Assembly: GCA_018260275.1 (NCBI GenBank)
Contig: JAGLBK010000044.1
Span: forward strand, 5,981 to 15,261
DNA: 9,281 bases
From: Deinococcus sp.
GTDB lineage: Bacteria; Deinococcota; Deinococci; Deinococcales; Deinococcaceae
Reading direction: 5' to 3'
Shown: in pieces, positions 1 to 7,600 of the stretch
Layout of the letters: every line of letters starts with the position of its first letter
Numbering within the stretch: position 1 is the stretch's first letter
Translations under genes and position numbers: made by a program
Notes under the pieces: generated by a model
Seen by the model: only the letters and a program-made list of their open reading frames with translations
Databases searched by the model: none
What the model was told of the DNA's origin: nothing

Positions 1-94
1 GCTGAGCTGGCAGTGCTGAGCGACAGGGGCGAACATCAAGGTTTTCCTTACCTTTGCAGCGCAGCCGCCTGAGGCGAGGCTCTACTATGCGGTT
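1..94. other. window-edge sequence, no gene assigned
   Basis: Frame 1 on the + strand is open from base 1 to a TGA at 70-72 (23 codons) and could be the tail of an upstream gene. On the - strand an ATG at 36-34 with AAGG about 9 bases upstream could start a divergent gene. Neither is long enough to judge. Confidence 0.2.
83..88 (+). promoter_or_regulatory. possible -10 element of a leaderless promoter
   Basis: TACTAT fits the TANNNT pattern and ends 6 bases before the ATG at 95, the spacing expected when transcription starts at or next to the start codon. No convincing -35 box is found 16-18 bases upstream (TTGCAG at 54-59 is too far). The call is therefore weak. The overlapping CATAGT on the other strand could serve a divergent promoter. 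Confidence 0.3.
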
Positions 95-322
95 ATGCAG
101 ATTCTGTCCCGCGCCCTCTTTCTCATCGGTCTGATCGTGGTGATCGCCAGCCTGGTGTACCTCGGCATGAATGTCATCTCGATCAACCAGCTTCACGCGG
201 TGGCGTACGCCAACAAGAGTAACGAAGGTCCCAACCCGGTCAACAACATCATGATCATGACCGGCCTGAGCATCGTCGGCAGCTTTCTGGCGGGCCTGGG
301 CCTCAGTATGCCTAAACGCTGA
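95..322 (+). CDS. small two-helix membrane protein, unknown function
   Basis: The gene encodes a 75-residue protein that I do not recognise. Two hydrophobic stretches, at about residues 6-28 and 51-71, are separated by a polar loop rich in Asn, Lys and Pro (about 29-50). The protein ends in a basic PKR tail. This predicts a small inner-membrane protein with two spanning helices and no cleavable signal. The ATG at 95 is the first usable start: the frame has a stop at 17-19 and no ATG, GTG or TTG between that stop and 95. No well-spaced Shine-Dalgarno is present (GAGG at 71-74 is too far away), but a TANNNT element (TACTAT, 83-88) lies 6 bases before the ATG, which would fit a leaderless transcript. 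It is followed by the cyclic-di-GMP gene after 113 bases, which has its own promoter, so co-regulation is not implied. Existence as a gene is likely; function is unknown. Confidence 0.7.
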   Translation: MQILSRALFLIGLIVVIASLVYLGMNVISINQLHAVAYANKSNEGPNPVNNIMIMTGLSIVGSFLAGLGLSMPKR

Positions 323-399
323 AGCGGCCTGGCGCGACCTGGCTGCCGTGACCGGGTTGTTGTGGACTTCGCCGCGAGGCGCACCGCTAGCCGGGTCGG

Positions 400-435
400 C
401 TGACCTCCGGTGACCGGGAGGTTACACTGAGGACT
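400..435 (+). promoter_or_regulatory. leaderless-type promoter of the TPR-GGDEF-EAL gene
   Basis: A -35-like CTGACC (400-405, four of six matches to TTGACA) is followed by an exact 17-base spacer and a -10-like TACACT (423-428, four of six matches to TATAAT). Only 7 bases separate the -10 from the ATG at 436, so the transcript should begin at or within a base or two of the start codon. The GAGGA at 429-433 is only 2 bases from the ATG, too close to act as a normal ribosome binding site, which supports leaderless translation. The nonamer GTGACCGGG occurs at 348-356 and again at 410-418 inside the spacer. That may be chance or an activator site. Confidence 0.5.
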
Positions 436-2844
436 ATGGGAACAACCGACCTCCCAACCGCTGCGGAACTGGGCGGGCAGTTGACGCGCCTGCAATCTAT
501 CATGATGGCCGAGCCTCTGCGGAGCCAGCCCGAAGTCGAGGAATTGCTGGAAGTGGCCCGCCGCATCGGGGCGCGGGCGCAGGAGGCCCAGGCACTGATC
601 ATGCTGGCCGCCTGCGCTTTTTTTCAGGCGCGTTACTCCGACATGTTGCAACTGGCGGAAGCAGCGCTGGGCATCTGTCGCGAGGTTCGCCTGCCGCTGC
701 AGGAAACGCGTGCACTAAATAGTATGGGGCTGGCCTACCAGCGCATGGGACAGCTGGAGCAGGCGATGGTCTACCTGCTCGACAGCCTGCGCCTGAGCAA
801 TGAACTGCTCGACCAGGAAGGCAGCTGCCGCGCCCTGTCGAATATTGCCATGATCTATGTAGCGCTGGGCGATTACGAAGTTGCCACGTCACTGCACGAG
901 CAGGCGCTGGAAAAGGCGCGGGCCTGTGGCAGCTCGGTACAGATTTCCGATACGCTGGGCAGCCTGCTGGAAGATCATTTCAAGTTGCGCCAGCTTGGGC
1001 CAGCTTTCGATCTGGCCGACGAAGCCGTGGCCTTTCCGCGTGAGCGCGGCTTGGTGCGCTACGAGTGCGCCGCCCGCACGACCCTGAGCCGGTTGCTGCT
1101 TCACCTGGGGCGGGCACGCATGGCCCTGATCAGCGCCGAAACTGCGCTGCCGATTGCCATCCGCGCCGAGGACCCGGAAGCGCAGGTGGGTTTACTGCTG
1201 GCCGCGGGTCAGGCCCACCTGATGCTGCGCGACCTGCCACGGGCCGAGGCTGCCCTGCAGGAATCCCTGCAACTCAGCCGCGACCTGGACTACCGCGACC
1301 AGGAGTGGCAGGCGCACGAGGCACTGGCCCGGTTGTATGAGGCCCAGGGCAACACCGTGCTGGCCCGGCAACACTTTGCACTGTTCACGGAGGGTCGGCA
1401 GGCCATTTACGCCGAGGAAGCGACCCGCCGTGCCCAGGCCCTGGCCCGGCAGGCGCAGGTCGACTGGTCGGGGCGCTCGGCGCAGCAGTTCTATCCCTGG
1501 AGTGGCGAACTCAATGCGCTGATGCAGAATTTGCGGCAGGCGAAATCCGAACTCGCCATGATCTCGGCCTTCGATCTGCTGACGGGCGTCGCCAACCGTT
1601 CGCATTTTCAGATGCGGGCGCAGCGGCGGCTGGAACTGCTGGTTGACGGCGAGTTTCTGGGCTTCGTCTTTATCGGCCTGGATTATATGAAGGCGCTGAA
1701 CGAACGCTTCGGTCACGCGGTAGGCGACAGTGTGCTGGTCGAGGTGGCGCGGCGCATTCAGGCTATGCTGCGCCCCGGCGACCTGGTCGGGCGTCTGGGG
1801 TCCGACGAGTTCGTGGTCATGTTGAACTATCTGGGGCAGGAAAGCGACCTCGAACCGGTCATGACCCGCCTGCTTGACGGCCTGCGCGAGCCGTTCGAGC
1901 TGCGGGGTCAGTTGGTGCGGCTTACCGCCTCGCTGGGAGGGGCGACCTATCCCCGCGACGCCCGGACACTGGAAGAACTGTTCCGCGATACCGATCTGGC
2001 CCTGAATCAGGCCAAGGCCCGTGGGCGCAATCAGGCGCTGCGCTTCGATTCGCAGATGCGCTACCAGGAGCGTCGCCGCGCCAACTTGCTGTATGACCTG
2101 CAAAATGCCGTGCCACAGCGCCAACTCCGTCTGTACTATCAGGCGCAGTACAGCGTGCCTGCGCGCCAGCTGACCGGGGTCGAGGCCCTGGTGCGCTGGC
2201 AGCACCCCGAGCTGGGGCTGGTGCCGCCCGACCAGTTTATCCGGCTAGCCGAGGAAAACCGGCTGATTATCGAAATCGGCCAGTGGGTGCTGCACGAGGC
2301 CTGCCGACAGGCGCAGGAATGGGACTTCGGCGGGCGCGGCCTGAAGATGTCGGTGAACGTCTCGGCGCTGCAATTCGAGCAGCCGGATTTTGTGGCCGTG
2401 GTCGGGGCGGCCCTGCGTGCCCACGGCCTGCAAGGACCGGAACTGATTCTGGAATTGACCGAAAGCATGGTCCACACCGACGAGCGCCGCGCCAGCCTGA
2501 CCGTCAGCGAGTTGCAGGCCCTGGGGGTCAAGTTGGCCCTGGACGACTTCGGGGCAGGCTTCAGCAGCCTGGGCAGCCTGCAAAAGCTGCACCTGGACTA
2601 CCTGAAATTGGACCGCGTCTTTATGGAAGACCTGTCGCGCCACGCCACACAGTTTTCCCGCGCCAAGCTGCTGATGGACATGATGATCAATCTGGCCCAC
2701 AACATGAATATGGTGGTGGTGGCCGAGGGCATCGAACACGAGGAACAACTGGACGTGCTGACCGAACTGGGCTGCGACCAGGTGCAGGGCTTTTTGCTGG
2801 CGCGGCCTGTACCGGCGGCGGAGATGGAGAAGGGGCTGGGGTAA
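436..2844 (+). CDS. TPR-GGDEF-EAL cyclic-di-GMP phosphodiesterase (degenerate GGDEF)
   Basis: The product is an 802-residue cytoplasmic protein with no signal peptide or membrane helix. Residues about 45-330 form a tetratricopeptide-repeat array of paired amphipathic helices, probably the sensory or partner-binding part. A GGDEF domain spans about 378-540 and an EAL domain about 560-800. The EAL domain looks catalytically complete: E583 in EAL, N641, E673 in the ELTES motif, D703-D704, K724, E764 and Q784 are all present, so it should hydrolyse cyclic-di-GMP to pGpG. The GGDEF domain is altered. The signature reads GSDEF (455-459), and the first metal-binding Asp of the usual DxD is Gly (GLD, 414-416). 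An RxxD inhibitory-site motif (RPGD, 446-449) lies five residues before the signature. I infer that the GGDEF domain binds nucleotide or regulates rather than synthesises cyclic-di-GMP. The first ATG is kept because promoter spacing fits it; Met23/24 is an alternative start. Confidence 0.9.
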   Translation: MGTTDLPTAAELGGQLTRLQSIMMAEPLRSQPEVEELLEVARRIGARAQEAQALIMLAACAFFQARYSDMLQLAEAALGICREVRLPLQETRALNSMGLAYQRMGQLEQAMVYLLDSLRLSNELLDQEGSCRALSNIAMIYVALGDYEVATSLHEQALEKARACGSSVQISDTLGSLLEDHFKLRQLGPAFDLADEAVAFPRERGLVRYECAARTTLSRLLLHLGRARMALISAETALPIAIRAEDPEAQVGLLLAAGQAHLMLRDLPRAEAALQESLQLSRDLDYRDQEWQAHEALARLYEAQGNTVLARQHFALFTEGRQAIYAEEATRRAQALARQAQVDWSGRSAQQFYPWSGELNALMQNLRQAKSELAMISAFDLLTGVANRSHFQMRAQRRLELLVDGEFLGFVFIGLDYMKALNERFGHAVGDSVLVEVARRIQAMLRPGDLVGRLGSDEFVVMLNYLGQESDLEPVMTRLLDGLREPFELRGQLVRLTASLGGATYPRDARTLEELFRDTDLALNQAKARGRNQALRFDSQMRYQERRRANLLYDLQNAVPQRQLRLYYQAQYSVPARQLTGVEALVRWQHPELGLVPPDQFIRLAEENRLIIEIGQWVLHEACRQAQEWDFGGRGLKMSVNVSALQFEQPDFVAVVGAALRAHGLQGPELILELTESMVHTDERRASLTVSELQALGVKLALDDFGAGFSSLGSLQKLHLDYLKLDRVFMEDLSRHATQFSRAKLLMDMMINLAHNMNMVVVAEGIEHEEQLDVLTELGCDQVQGFLLARPVPAAEMEKGLG

Positions 2845-2850
2845 AGGAGA

Positions 2851-2875
2851 CAGCCCAGACGTTGTGCCTGGGCTG
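2851..2875 (+). terminator. hairpin terminator after the cyclic-di-GMP gene, possibly bidirectional
   Basis: A perfect 8-base inverted repeat (CAGCCCAG at 2851-2858 and CTGGGCTG at 2868-2875, 9-base loop) begins 6 bases after the stop codon of the upstream gene. The following sequence is only moderately T-rich on the + strand, and the - strand side reads TCTCCTTT. It could therefore stop transcription from both sides and may once have terminated nrdJ before the island arrived. The weak T tract limits confidence. Confidence 0.55.
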
Positions 2876-2923
2876 CTCAGTTGATTTACTGATGGCTAAT
2901 TTATTGACAGCCGCCGCAGAAGC

Positions 2924-3013
2924 TTACCCGCACTTGCTGTAGCCGTAGGCCTGACATTTTAGGCAGCCTCTTGCTCCTGAGCCACGGCCCTCACCTAGCC
3001 CACGGGGTTTTTT
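2924..3013 (-). pseudogene. decayed duplicate of the nrdJ 3' end
   Basis: Read on the - strand, this stretch ends with a GCLKCQAYGYSKCG tail and a TAA stop, nearly identical to the true NrdJ C-terminus (GCLKCQACGYSKCG, stop TGA). At the base level 2924-2968 matches 4639-4683 at 39 of 45 positions, including 20 perfect bases. Further in, homology continues (the CCCCGTG that encodes part of the CPVC motif is recognisable) to about 3013, but the copy is broken. The second Cys codon of CPVC is GGC, the next codon is an in-frame TAG (2995-2997), the two halves are out of frame by a two-base length difference, and Cys1289 is Tyr. There is no start or ribosome site. It is a remnant of an older nrdJ end, left behind by insertion or duplication. 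Confidence 0.85.
2926..2945. repeat. 20-bp direct repeat, outer copy (attachment-like)
   Basis: These 20 bases are identical and in the same orientation to 4641-4660 inside the end of nrdJ. Together they bracket the AT-rich gene 1715 bases apart. They may represent the crossover core of an integration event at the 3' end of nrdJ. Confidence 0.7.
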
Positions 3014-3032
3014 CCTGCTTAATTGCAGGAAA
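3011..3032. repeat. 8-bp inverted repeat (palindrome) at the island edge
   Basis: TTTCCTGC (3011-3018) and GCAGGAAA (3025-3032) flank the 6-base loop TTAATT. Pairing can extend outward to 3008 and 3035 with one T-G wobble. It lies where similarity to nrdJ stops. The tail is A-rich on the 3' side in either reading direction, so it is not a standard intrinsic terminator. It could be an operator, a recombination end or simply an end-of-island scar. Confidence 0.5.
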
Positions 3033-3177
3033 GAAAAGTCTGCTCATCAAGTCGCCATCTAAGCATTAACTACATAGAGCCTACAACTCTTGACAATGGA
3101 TTTTAGTCGACCAAAACGCATAGATAGGAGTCAAACTCATCAATTTCTCATGTCCGACTACATCGCCACTACTACTC

Positions 3178-4638
3178 CTACGCCCAAAAGGGGACATAGC
3201 CGCGTTGGTTTCTTGGCGCGTGTTCATCATAGACCTTAATAACTCCTGATTTTAAGGAATCAGAAATGATTTTCGATGCAGTTGGATAGTTTTGATCACT
3301 AATACCAAATCTTTCACGGACAGATGTATTGGTAGCTTTTTCTCCACTTACATATCTAAGACAAGCATGCTGATAACATGCTCGTATCTTTTCCGACTGA
3401 TCCATTTGATTTAGAACGCGAGGAGCGAATAACACGGCAATCATATTATCACCAGCTAGGCGGAAATCTGGAGGGGGCAATTGATAAATTTCTGCTTGAT
3501 TTATAATTTTATCTATGCCACTACCACGTTCTTCGCAGTAGTTTATCCTACGCATAAAAGCGGCTACCTTTTCGTTTCTTGAGCGGGGAGGTTGATCAAT
3601 TAGTCGGTCAATTTCTATTAACGGGGTCCCCGGATTAGAAACTTCAATACGGTTTAGATATACCTCTACCATAGGACCCGATCCTATAATACTAAAATCC
3701 TGATGAATTAAAGCGTTTGCAATCAACTCACGTACGGAAAGTTCTGGGTATAGAGGAACGCTTACTCTTGCTGCACGATTGATCTCCTCATTACGAGGCA
3801 ACTGATCATTCAGATATTCAATAATAGACTGGAAACTGACCGCGTATCCGGATTCTATAATCTTTTCCTTAATTGTTTCGTATTTTCCTGTTCCTCGATA
3901 GAATATTATGCGAAGCTTCTTCCTACCTATTCGGTTGAATAGGGATAAGTCTCGTGCCAACAATAGAGCACCATAATTTGTGATGTCATATTTTCCAGAA
4001 TTTTCAATAGTAAATCCCTCGGCACAGAATCTTTTAATAATAAAGTCTGTATTCATACTTATACTTTCGCCAAGAAGAGTAAAATAATTATCTACGTCTA
4101 GTAATCTAATAACTTCATCAACTCTAAGATGACTAAGAGCTATATCAGTCTCAAAAGATTTTTGTAGCAGAACGTCCCATAGCTTCTTTTCCCATTCAGG
4201 ATAATCTTTTAGTTTTTGTTTATAAGACCCAATTCGGATAAATTCCTCATTATTGAATGAAGTGGGAATTCCGCGTGAGGCGGGTATTCTTAAAATCACA
4301 AATCTCATTCCATCATACGTATGGAGATAGAACTTTATTTGAGGACGTGGATTACATTTGCGAATTAGCCAGTTTTCAAGATTCTCATTCCCAAATTTTT
4401 CTTTGTCAGGATCAAAATTAGTTCCGAGGAGGGAAAGATTCCCATCATTTAGCCCCCAAATTATAAACGCGAAAGGCTTACCTGCATGAGCTGCCGCATT
4501 AGAAAGAGCGGATATATATTCCCCAATCATTTCGGGATCATGATTATTATGCTTATGTTCAATCCATTCTACTTCTTTTCCGAGAGTTAGCAACCAATTA
4601 AACAACTCGCCTATTTTTTCTGGAGATTCCAATTCCAC
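3178..4638 (-). CDS. AlbA_2 (Schlafen-type) ATP-binding protein with HATPase_c_4 and winged-helix parts
   Basis: The product has 486 residues in the domain order typical of the COG2865-like family. An AlbA_2/Schlafen-type domain spans about 20-145, with E25-W-I-E28-H-K30, the strand FAFIIWGLND (56-65) and the FIRIGSYKQKLKDYPE signature (133-148). A GHKL-like HATPase_c_4 domain spans about 296-380, with RELIANALIHQD (303-314), NRIEVSNPG (329-337) and EERGSGIDKI (369-378). The C-terminal part (about 415-486) looks like a winged helix. Family members are annotated as nucleic-acid-binding ATPases, transcriptional regulators or defence-associated proteins; the substrate is unknown. The start is a GTG directly after the nrdJ stop, with no good Shine-Dalgarno, suggesting coupling to nrdJ translation. 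TTG at 4632-4630 is an alternative; later starts would cut the AlbA_2 domain. Low GC and A/T-ending codons mark it as acquired by transfer. Confidence 0.88.
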   Translation of the reverse strand: MELESPEKIGELFNWLLTLGKEVEWIEHKHNNHDPEMIGEYISALSNAAAHAGKPFAFIIWGLNDGNLSLLGTNFDPDKEKFGNENLENWLIRKCNPRPQIKFYLHTYDGMRFVILRIPASRGIPTSFNNEEFIRIGSYKQKLKDYPEWEKKLWDVLLQKSFETDIALSHLRVDEVIRLLDVDNYFTLLGESISMNTDFIIKRFCAEGFTIENSGKYDITNYGALLLARDLSLFNRIGRKKLRIIFYRGTGKYETIKEKIIESGYAVSFQSIIEYLNDQLPRNEEINRAARVSVPLYPELSVRELIANALIHQDFSIIGSGPMVEVYLNRIEVSNPGTPLIEIDRLIDQPPRSRNEKVAAFMRRINYCEERGSGIDKIINQAEIYQLPPPDFRLAGDNMIAVLFAPRVLNQMDQSEKIRACYQHACLRYVSGEKATNTSVRERFGISDQNYPTASKIISDSLKSGVIKVYDEHAPRNQRGYVPFWA

Positions 4639-7600
4639 TCACCCGCACTTGCTGTAGCCGCACGCCTGGCACTTCAGGCAGCCTTCCTCGCGGATGACCG
4701 CCCGCGCCTCGCACACGGGGCATTTTTCCTTTTGCATGCCATCGGTGCTGACGCCGTGGGCGGCTGGCTCGGCGGCTACGGCTCTGCTCTCGCCACTGCC
4801 TCCGGCCAGCGGGGGCAACTGCGCGGCGTCTTCCATGTCCTTCTGGAAGGTGTCGAGCGCCACCGCGATCAGGTCGGCCTTGCTGCCCACCAGCCGACCG
4901 TTGTAGCTGCCGTACAGCCCGCCGTTGATGCCCCGTAGCGTATGCACCAGCGCCTGCGCCGGAACGCCGTGCTGGAGGGCAATGCTCACCACGCGGCCCA
5001 GCGCCTCGGAGTCAGCGTTGGCCTCGTCGCCCGCGCGGCCCGAGATGACCATCACCTCTACAGGCTTGCCGCCCAGCTGGTTGACCGTGACCAGAAAGCT
5101 GCGGCGGTGGCCGCTGGTCGGGTCGGTCAACTTGACCATGTCGGTGATGCCGCTCAGGCGGGCCGGGCGCTCGTACTGTGGGCGGGCGCTGCCTGGGGCC
5201 GGGACGGCAGGGGCCTGCGGGGAGACGGATTCACTGGCTGGGGTTTCCTGGGCCTCTTCCGTTTTGGCCTTCTTCTTGCTGGTGCTCAGCACCTGGAACT
5301 GGCGCGAGCCGTCGCGGTAGACGGTAATGCCCTTGCAGCCCGTCTTATACGCCTCGGCGTAGGCGTCCTGCACGTCCTGAATGGTGGCGCTGTTGGGCAG
5401 GTTGATGGTCTTGGACAGGCTGTTGGCTGCGTGCTGGCCGCCATCGTCGAAGGCCCGCTGCACGGTGCCCTGCATTCGCACATGGTCGACGGGGCTGATG
5501 TCGTGGGCGCACACGAACACCTGCTGAATGGGTTCGGGAATAAAGCTGAGGCCCATCACGCTGCCGTGGTTCTCGGAGACGGCTTCTGTCACCTTGTCCC
5601 AGTCCCAGCCGCCGTCTTTTTCCATACCTTTAGGAGCGGGGTAGCTTTCCAGCAGTTCCACGAACAGCGGGGCCAGCAGGGCACGGTACTCGCTGCCGAT
5701 TTTGCGCCAGATGAAGGGGCTGAACACGGGTTCGATGCCGCTGCTCACGCCCATCAGCATGGAGGTGGTTCCGGTGGGGGCTACCGTCAGCACGGCCACG
5801 TTGCGGCGCGGTTCGTGTGGAATCTTGCCCTCATTGCGCTCGTACACAGCGTAAATCCCGCGCTCCTGGCCTAAGCGCTCGCTCTCGGCCACGGCTTCTT
5901 CACGCAGCGCACTCATGATGTCGTAAATCGCCTTGCGTCCGGCCTCGTTGTCGTAGCGCAGGCCCATCTTGATCAGGGCGTCGGCCAGCCCCATTACGCC
6001 CAGGCCCAGGCGGCGCAAATCCTGCGAGGCCACCCGGTTGTCTTCTAGGGCGAACACGTTTACATCGAGTACATCGTCGAGGAAGCGGACGCAGGTTCTG
6101 ACATCCTGGCGAAACAGTTGATAGTTAAAGTTGCTGTTTTCTACATAAGCGGCCAGATTGATTGCGCCTAAATCGCATGGTTCTCCAATAGTGAGTGGGA
6201 TTTCTCCGCAAGGGTTCGTACTTCTTATCTCGTAGCGTTTTCCTAAGTTCTTCAGCGCACTATATTCATTCACCCGGTCATTAAAGATAAGTCCCGGTTC
6301 GCCAGTGCTCCAGGCGTGCTGGGCAATCTGATCCCACAGCCACTGGGCCGGAATCGCGCCGCCGTACACGGGTACGCCTTTGGCCCCGTCCTCGGCGCGG
6401 TCAGGCAGTTCGGGGCTATTGCCGCCGTATTCGCCCGTCTGCGGCGCGAGGTAATACTTGCCGGGCACGTCCTGCGCGTCAATGGGCCACAGGCCGCCCG
6501 CTTGCAGGGTGTCCCAGAACCTGGTATCGACCAGAATAGAGATGTTGAAGGTAGAAATATCGCCCTCGGCGGCCTCGCGGTCAAGGTCTTTGGCGGTCAG
6601 GAAGTCCAGCACGTCGGGGTGCGCGATGGAGATGGTCGCCATCCCAGCGCCGCGCCTCGTCCCGCCCTGCCTTACAACTCGCAACACGGGTGCGTACACA
6701 TAGCGCAGCGTGTTGATCGGCCCACTCTGCTCGGCCCCCCGGTTGGCCCACTCCAGAAAGTTGTCGAAGATTTCCAGCAAAAAGCTGACCGGCCCGCTGC
6801 TGGTGCCGCCTGAACCCTTGATGGGTGCGCCTTCCTCGCGCATCTGCGACAGGTCGAGGCGGGGTTCCACGCCCAGTTTGGCGGTTTCGGCCACCAGCCG
6901 CGCCGCGTCCACAATTCCGCCCATATCGTCCGGTACGGTCTGCACGCCTTCGGGCAGGGTTCGCACAATCTGCACGCCGTTGGCCCGCGCACTGGCGACC
7001 AGTTCGGGCGAAATGGCCTGCCCGTAGACCACCCGTGTCCAGTTTCGCACCGCTACCGGCTGTTTCTCGCCATCGGGCTGGGTAGGTGGGCGCATCAGGC
7101 CCTCGATAAAGTCCTGCACGTCGGCGTGAGTGGCGCTCATATAGACCCAGCCACGCACGCCGTTGTCGCTGCGGCTACTCTTGGCGCGGGGGGTGTAAAC
7201 GTCGAGGTTCACACCGTTGCCGCCGCCCACTTTGGTCACCAGGGCCAGCTTCTTGGCAACTTCCATCACGCCCTCGAAGCTGCTGGGGGCGTGCTCCGTG
7301 GCCCCTTGCACGAAGCAATTTCCGGTCAGGATGCCACCTGCAATCACGAAGGTATGCGTCTGAGGTTCGTCGCAACAAAAGACTTCCTCACTGCGGCCCG
7401 TCGGCTCTACCGCCACCACGCGCAGGCTGGCGTTGCGGGGCCGGGTCTGGCCTGCGCTGGAGGCGACAAAACGGTTGCGCTGGTCTTCACGCAAAAAGTC
7501 ATCGGCCAATAGTGTTTGCTTGATGAGGCGCAGGGCAAAGGCCGGTTTGCCGCCGTAACCGCCATCGGCCTGCCGAAACAGGTTGATGCTCGCCGCCTTG

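Larger units (their letters stand above)
2845..3177. other. 333-bp gene-free stretch between convergent genes
   Basis: This interval separates the + strand cyclic-di-GMP gene from the - strand AlbA_2 gene. From left to right it holds a terminator-like hairpin (2851-2875), about 48 bases of unassigned sequence, the decayed nrdJ end (2924-3013), the palindrome (3011-3032) and about 145 bases of AT-rich sequence (38% GC counted at 3061-3120). In that last part I see no gene and no clear promoter or terminator. Confidence 0.7.
2924..4660. mobile_element. putative small genomic island at the nrdJ 3' end
   Basis: An AT-rich segment is bounded by two copies of the nrdJ 3' end. Hand-counted 60-base samples give 38% GC (3061-3120), 33% (3241-3300) and 35% (4501-4560), against 68% in a normal nrdJ stretch (6301-6360). 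The inner copy completes nrdJ in frame; the outer copy is decayed. This is the pattern left when an integrating element inserts at the 3' end of a gene and restores it. The island holds one full gene (AlbA_2 type) and no recognisable integrase, transposase or excisionase. It is either a degenerate element, mobilised in trans, or the product of a duplication plus insertion. The exact ends are not fixed. Confidence 0.55.

Noticed and set aside
323..360. Terminator after the small membrane protein
   Set aside because: CGGC/GCCG pairing is only 4 bases with a 16-base loop and no T run follows.
1192..2205. 337-codon open frame antisense to the GGDEF region
   Set aside because: It overlaps a well-supported TPR-GGDEF-EAL gene and shows no family signature.
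3090..3126. TTGACA (3090-3095) as a + strand promoter
   Set aside because: The only TA-rich -10-like sequence (TAGATA, 3121-3126) is 25 bases away, too far, and no + strand gene follows.
2926..4660. Insertion sequence or transposon carrying the AlbA_2 gene
   Set aside because: The flanking repeats are direct copies of a gene end, no terminal inverted repeats were seen, and no transposase is encoded.
4942..5874. 310-codon open frame antisense to the nrdJ C-terminal part
   Set aside because: It is a shadow of a gene with strong motif support, and its Ala/Gly/His/Val-rich composition reflects the complementary strand.
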